This document shows positions 61,094 to 64,000 of a stretch of DNA of 64,000 nucleotides, one piece after another. The stretch lies in NCBI GenBank assembly GCA_014529385.2, contig CM043967.1:129951182-130015181 (forward strand), given 5' to 3'. Numbering within the stretch: the stretch's first letter is position 1; each line of letters opens with the position of its first letter. The stretch comes from Adiantum capillus-veneris (Eukaryota; Streptophyta; Polypodiopsida; Polypodiales; Pteridaceae). The notes under the pieces were generated by a model, which did not search any database, was not told where the DNA came from, and saw only the letters and a program-made list of their open reading frames with translations. The position numbers and the translations under genes were made by a program.

Positions 61094-62722
61094 AGTACTT
61101 GGTCATTTTTACCAGTTTTTTTTTTGTTAGTTGACCACAATGGTGTTGATAGGCCCTCCTAGACACACACATCAAGTTTTAATCAATTTAGAAGAGTGTA
61201 CTCCCTGTTTGCAGCACTTAGCTATTCCTGGAGTCGCAGTATACCACTTAGGTGATGGTCGCCGTTCCTTTTGGTCATTGTATGACTCCGACTGTCTTTT
61301 ATTTCCTTTTGACCTTTGATCCAAGCAGTCAGTTGTTGTTTTGGTGTTTACAACACCAAGAATGACCATTTGGACATCTTTCTGGCCTGTTGCCGGCATT
61401 TGCCCTAGTGGAAGAGCTATTTTCCTGAGTGGACACATTCCATCTCGTAGTTGACCTCTTTTGGATGTACCTTGTTAAATTTGGTGTCATTTTGTCACTT
61501 GGTCGGCCCGTTAGAGTATCGTGACGCTTTGTGCGGTTTTCGTCAGATAGGGACTTAAGGCTCCGTTTTGACGAACTTTTTCATGGTCTAACCCTCCATT
61601 CGGTTTGTCGAGGTTATTGGCTTGTTGTCTATGAGTTTTGGCTCATTTCCGATCACCTTGGTTTAGTTGCCCTTTTGCAGGTCCTGTGAAATTAGGGTTT
61701 TCTGAGCGGCTTCATTCGCGCTTTTCGAGGTCATAGGCTCGATCCCTAAGTTATAGGCATTGTGCATTTCAATTTTGGTTCCATTTGGTGGCCTCTAGGT
61801 CTCCCTAACAACCGGTCTTGTGTATGTGTGCACAGGTTGTGATTGTGATGCTGGCGAGGGTTTGCGACTAACTGAAGTAAACAACACTTAGAGTCAGTGT
61901 TGACGAGCGTACCTCTCATATCTGATGTCGATCTGGTGACCGTGCGCGATGGATGAGCTTCTGGAAGTCTCAACTGTTGTAGGGAGGTCTCTCTCTCTCT
62001 CACTCACTATGGAAAATGACTCAAATGAGAGATTTCTAGCCTAGCCTCTCTATATGTAATCAAGACTCCGACACCAAATTTTCCCATCTTTTACCTGTGG
62101 ACATAACTTTTTGCGAGATGCGGTTTAGGCTCGCAAATTTCCTGATTTGGACTTCGGTTGCTCCAGTTTTACCATTTTTGTAGATTTCTCTTGTTGGAGG
62201 TCCCTTCATGACGGTGGTCATTTTGCCCTGTCACCTTTGCAGTCCCCATTTTTTTTGTGTCTTCTTTACCTTGCTTCGATCAAGCGTCTCTTCTTTTGTG
62301 TTTCCATCTGGATTACGGATTTTTTTCTATAATTTTTGCTAGAAAATGGCTAAAATAAAGCAAATAAATCCCAAAATAACCCGAAAATAGCAATTCTAAC
62401 CTATAAAAATACCAATGAAAAGCAAAACACTTTGTGGCTCACTTTTCTCTCGTCTATGTACATTCTCGCTCATTATGGTCAACCTTGGCCTATTTTTTGC
62501 TGTTTTTAGACATTTTTTGGCCAGATTTGACTCTCTTTATAGTCTATACACATCCCTAGGGGCTCATGAATGATGATTTGGTCCCCAATTCTGATTAATT
62601 ACGAGGGCATATTCTTTTTCCCAAAATCACACAATAAAACGCAAAAATGGTTGAAAAATTGCTCACAAACATTGCCCTCTAATATATGACATGAGTCTAA
62701 CATGAGTCCGCATTTCGAATGC

Positions 62723-62736
62723 CTCCCCCCCTCCTA
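62723..62736 (-). other. Internal copy of the Gypsy-D polypurine tract
   Basis: The minus strand reads TAGGAGGGGGGGAG, identical over 14 bases to the tract before the 3' LTR (56611-56624). It lies about 110 bp beyond the end of the retropepsin-tail coding region. Confidence 0.65.
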
Positions 62737-62843
62737 GTTGGAGTCCTCCCGGATGACAGGGTATCGTCAAGGGTATGTGCTATGCATGGGTGTGAACTCG
62801 TGCTAATGCAGGCCTTGTAATATAGCCCTATATGCATGTGCAG

Positions 62844-63564
62844 TCAATGCATGTAGAAAGAATTTATGCAGTGTAAGAGGAAGGTATAAGCGATTCGCTT
62901 ATTGGCATTTGTCATTGAGGCTTCCTGTGGTAGCTTGAGTTGGCTGGTAGATTTTCTTTGCAAGGAGTAGTTGTAAATCTGCCGCTCTTTGTTTGATTGT
63001 TTTCCACTGGTTTTGAATTGGCGTATGTGGTTTCTTTGAAGTCGATATTGTCGCATCTGGTGGAACATTCTTTTTTTCTGCTTTGATGACTTGGGTCTTA
63101 TAGATCCTTGTAGTTTTTGTTGTTGATTCTGTTTGTTTCCTCGTGCTGTTTGCATGATGTGGCTTGACCTTGACAGTTGTAGATAACTCCTCGATCGTCA
63201 TCTTTGGCCTCCCTTCTTGTGTTGTTGGCCCGTTTTGAATTGGCAATTTTGGCCACTATACCAATATAGTCCGTTGCGTATTCGACAGATTGACTATGGT
63301 TCTTTGAAGTTTTGCTGGCTTTCGGTGTTTTGTCTATTCTTCTGATCCCTTTTTTATAGGAATTAGGCTGTCGTGCCCTATCCAAACTTTGTATTTCCTC
63401 TTTTGATGTAATTGTGCCTCGGTTAGCTCTGTACGCCGTACCCAAACTTGCCTGGTTCCCTGCATGGTTGTTGATTTTTGATAAGACGTTGCTGGAATTG
63501 TAAACTCTGTTTGTTGTTGGGCAGATCTTTGCGGTTGTATTGACTTTTGTTTCCTCCTCGACAT
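62844..63564 (-). pseudogene. Gypsy-D basic tail with W-V/W-I motifs
   Basis: Follows the retropepsin in the same frame after one TAA (63589). It reads MSRRKQKSIQPQRSAQQQTE, GTRQVWVRRTELTEAQLHQK and KYKVWIGHDSLIPIKKG, which correspond in spacing and type to the RQVWVPK and QIW(V/L)PK repeats of Gypsy-A and Gypsy-C. After frame changes near 63340 and 63240 the region stays Lys/Gln/Thr-rich (PIQNGPTTQEGRPKMTIEEL, KAEKKNVPPDATISTSKKPH) to 62844. Function unknown. Confidence 0.55.
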
Positions 63565-63588
63565 GTATTGGTTATATGATAAGAAGGG

Positions 63589-64000
63589 TTATGAAAAGTT
63601 TTCATTTCTGAACAGTGCTTCATTAGTACCCAAATCAATGAATACCTTGTTAGCTTTCATCCATGACACTGCTAAGATACACGGTGTTGTTGATCTACTT
63701 GGTGGTAGTACATGGAATTTTGTAGTGTACGGGTGTGCTTGCACTGTGATTGGTATTATAATAAACCACAACGTGGTCACCTCATCACCCGATGCTACTT
63801 TCAACCGGTGTGTCTCTGGTATTGTCCTCATTGGTCCAAGTTTCTGAAAGAGCTCAAAGCTGATGACACTCAATTTTGCTCCAGTGTCAAGCAATGCATA
63901 GATTTCAACTTGTTTTGTGCCTGCATAAGCTTTTACGTAAGGACTACACCATGTATCTTCCAAGTCGTCAATGATGCTATTGTCCTGAGCCCTAAGGTCT
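63589..64000 (-). CDS. Gypsy-D retropepsin of the post-integrase type
   Basis: Open to the window edge, so the Met at 63963 is only internal. It reads DNSIIDDLEDTWCSPYVKAY, GTKQVEIYALLDTGAKLSVI (catalytic D-T-G-A), LKVASGDEVTTLWFIIIPIT (flap region) and CILAVSWMKANKVFIDLGTN (the hydrophobic second loop, I-L-x-x-x-W-x). This is a complete retropepsin domain with all expected landmarks. The LLDTGAK string matches Gypsy-C at 38.15 kb, not the DGG protease before RT. What lies upstream is outside the window. Confidence 0.8.
   Translation of the reverse strand, partial: DLRAQDNSIIDDLEDTWCSPYVKAYAGTKQVEIYALLDTGAKLSVISFELFQKLGPMRTIPETHRLKVASGDEVTTLWFIIIPITVQAHPYTTKFHVLPPSRSTTPCILAVSWMKANKVFIDLGTNEALFRNENFS

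Larger units (their letters stand above)
60072..62722 (-). other. Gypsy-D non-coding region with palindromes
   Basis: No supported coding region in 2.65 kb. It holds four copies of a 16-18-bp perfect palindrome (60353, 60651, 60939, 61076; listed separately), T-rich stretches, and a (CT)n at 61990-62001. Its position directly upstream of the accessory gene fits a leader, intron or promoter. Confidence 0.6.
55671..64000 (-). mobile_element. Gypsy-D: large LTR element with 3' accessory region, partial
   Basis: Enters from the right edge on the minus strand. In order: second-type retropepsin (63.96-63.59 kb), a basic tail with W-V/W-I motifs (to 62.84 kb), an internal copy of the polypurine tract (62723-62736), 2.6 kb with four perfect palindromes, a long accessory coding region (60071-56659), the polypurine tract and a 940-bp 3' LTR. 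The retropepsin plus W-V tail is the post-integrase module of Gypsy-C, so RT and integrase should lie beyond 64000. The LTR edge falls inside the Copia-3 RT. The five bases before it are GTATG. The partner LTR is not in the window. Confidence 0.75.

Noticed and set aside
55671-64000. Integrated pararetrovirus (caulimovirus-like) as source of the retropepsin and coiled-coil protein
   Set aside because: There is a proper LTR with polypurine tract, and the DTGA protease plus W-V tail matches the gypsy copies in the same window. No movement-protein motif seen.
1-64000. tRNA, rRNA or snRNA genes
   Set aside because: None recognised by eye on either strand. tRNA-like pieces are limited to primer-binding sites and the SINE-like insert.

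Overview
The window is a repeat-dominated piece of a land-plant nuclear genome. I see no clearly intact host gene. Best guess is a fern: the degenerate pentatricopeptide (PPR) repeats at 39-44 kb use wording I associate with the large fern PPR families ([22 protein letters not shown]), and the rest is nested LTR retrotransposons, LINEs and long (CT)n/(GA)n tracts. A seed plant or lycophyte is not excluded. Element names below (Gypsy-A to D, Copia-1 to 3, LINE-1 and 2) are mine.

Layout. (1) 1-15239: Gypsy-A (+), 3' part only, with 3' LTR 14383-15239. Gypsy-B (-), 1455-11938, is inserted in its reading frame with matching LTRs and a 5-bp target duplication AAGAC. Gypsy-B itself carries a 2.1-kb insertion (4131-6225). 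(2) 15240-17997: low-information sequence with a 209-bp tandem duplication and a 545-bp segment shared in inverted orientation with Gypsy-B. (3) 17998-25650: LINE-1 (+), split by a nearly intact Ty1/copia element, Copia-1 (19593-25149). (4) 25928-27780: six tandem ~313-327-bp units with embedded (GA)n and a dimeric higher-order pattern. (5) 27781-30197: spacer with microsatellites, a minisatellite and a SINE-like insert. (6) 30198-36115: LINE-2 (-), split by a short-LTR, polymerase-less copia element, Copia-2 (31069-34870, TSD AGCCA). (7) 36116-51748: Gypsy-C (-), the only copy here with RT, RNase H and integrase. It is interrupted by a block with a tandem array of decayed PPR sequence (about 38.67-44.60 kb) and by a 1338-bp CACTA-type DNA transposon (48789-50126). 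(8) 51749-55670: Copia-3 (+), inserted in the gag of Gypsy-C and itself broken by Gypsy-D. (9) 55671-64000: 3' portion of Gypsy-D (-), with its 3' LTR, polypurine tract and a ~3.4-kb accessory coding region between the pol side and the LTR.

The most interesting theme is a Ty3/gypsy lineage with an unusual 3' module. Behind the integrase C-terminus (seen directly in Gypsy-C) comes a second retropepsin-like domain (DTGA), followed by a basic tail with repeated W-(V/I/L)-P-K motifs. Versions of this module occur in Gypsy-A, C and D, and its tail survives in Gypsy-B. Gypsy-A and Gypsy-B have lost pol but kept gag and/or this module, which suggests it does something useful for mobility. Gypsy-D adds a long coiled-coil accessory protein gene, an internal duplicate of its polypurine tract, and four copies of a 16-18-bp perfect palindrome (core TCTATCGCGATAGA). 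Almost every coding region is broken. Many in-frame stops fall where paralogues or family consensus have Gln (CAR to TAR) or Arg (CGA to TGA), as expected from decay of methylated cytosines.
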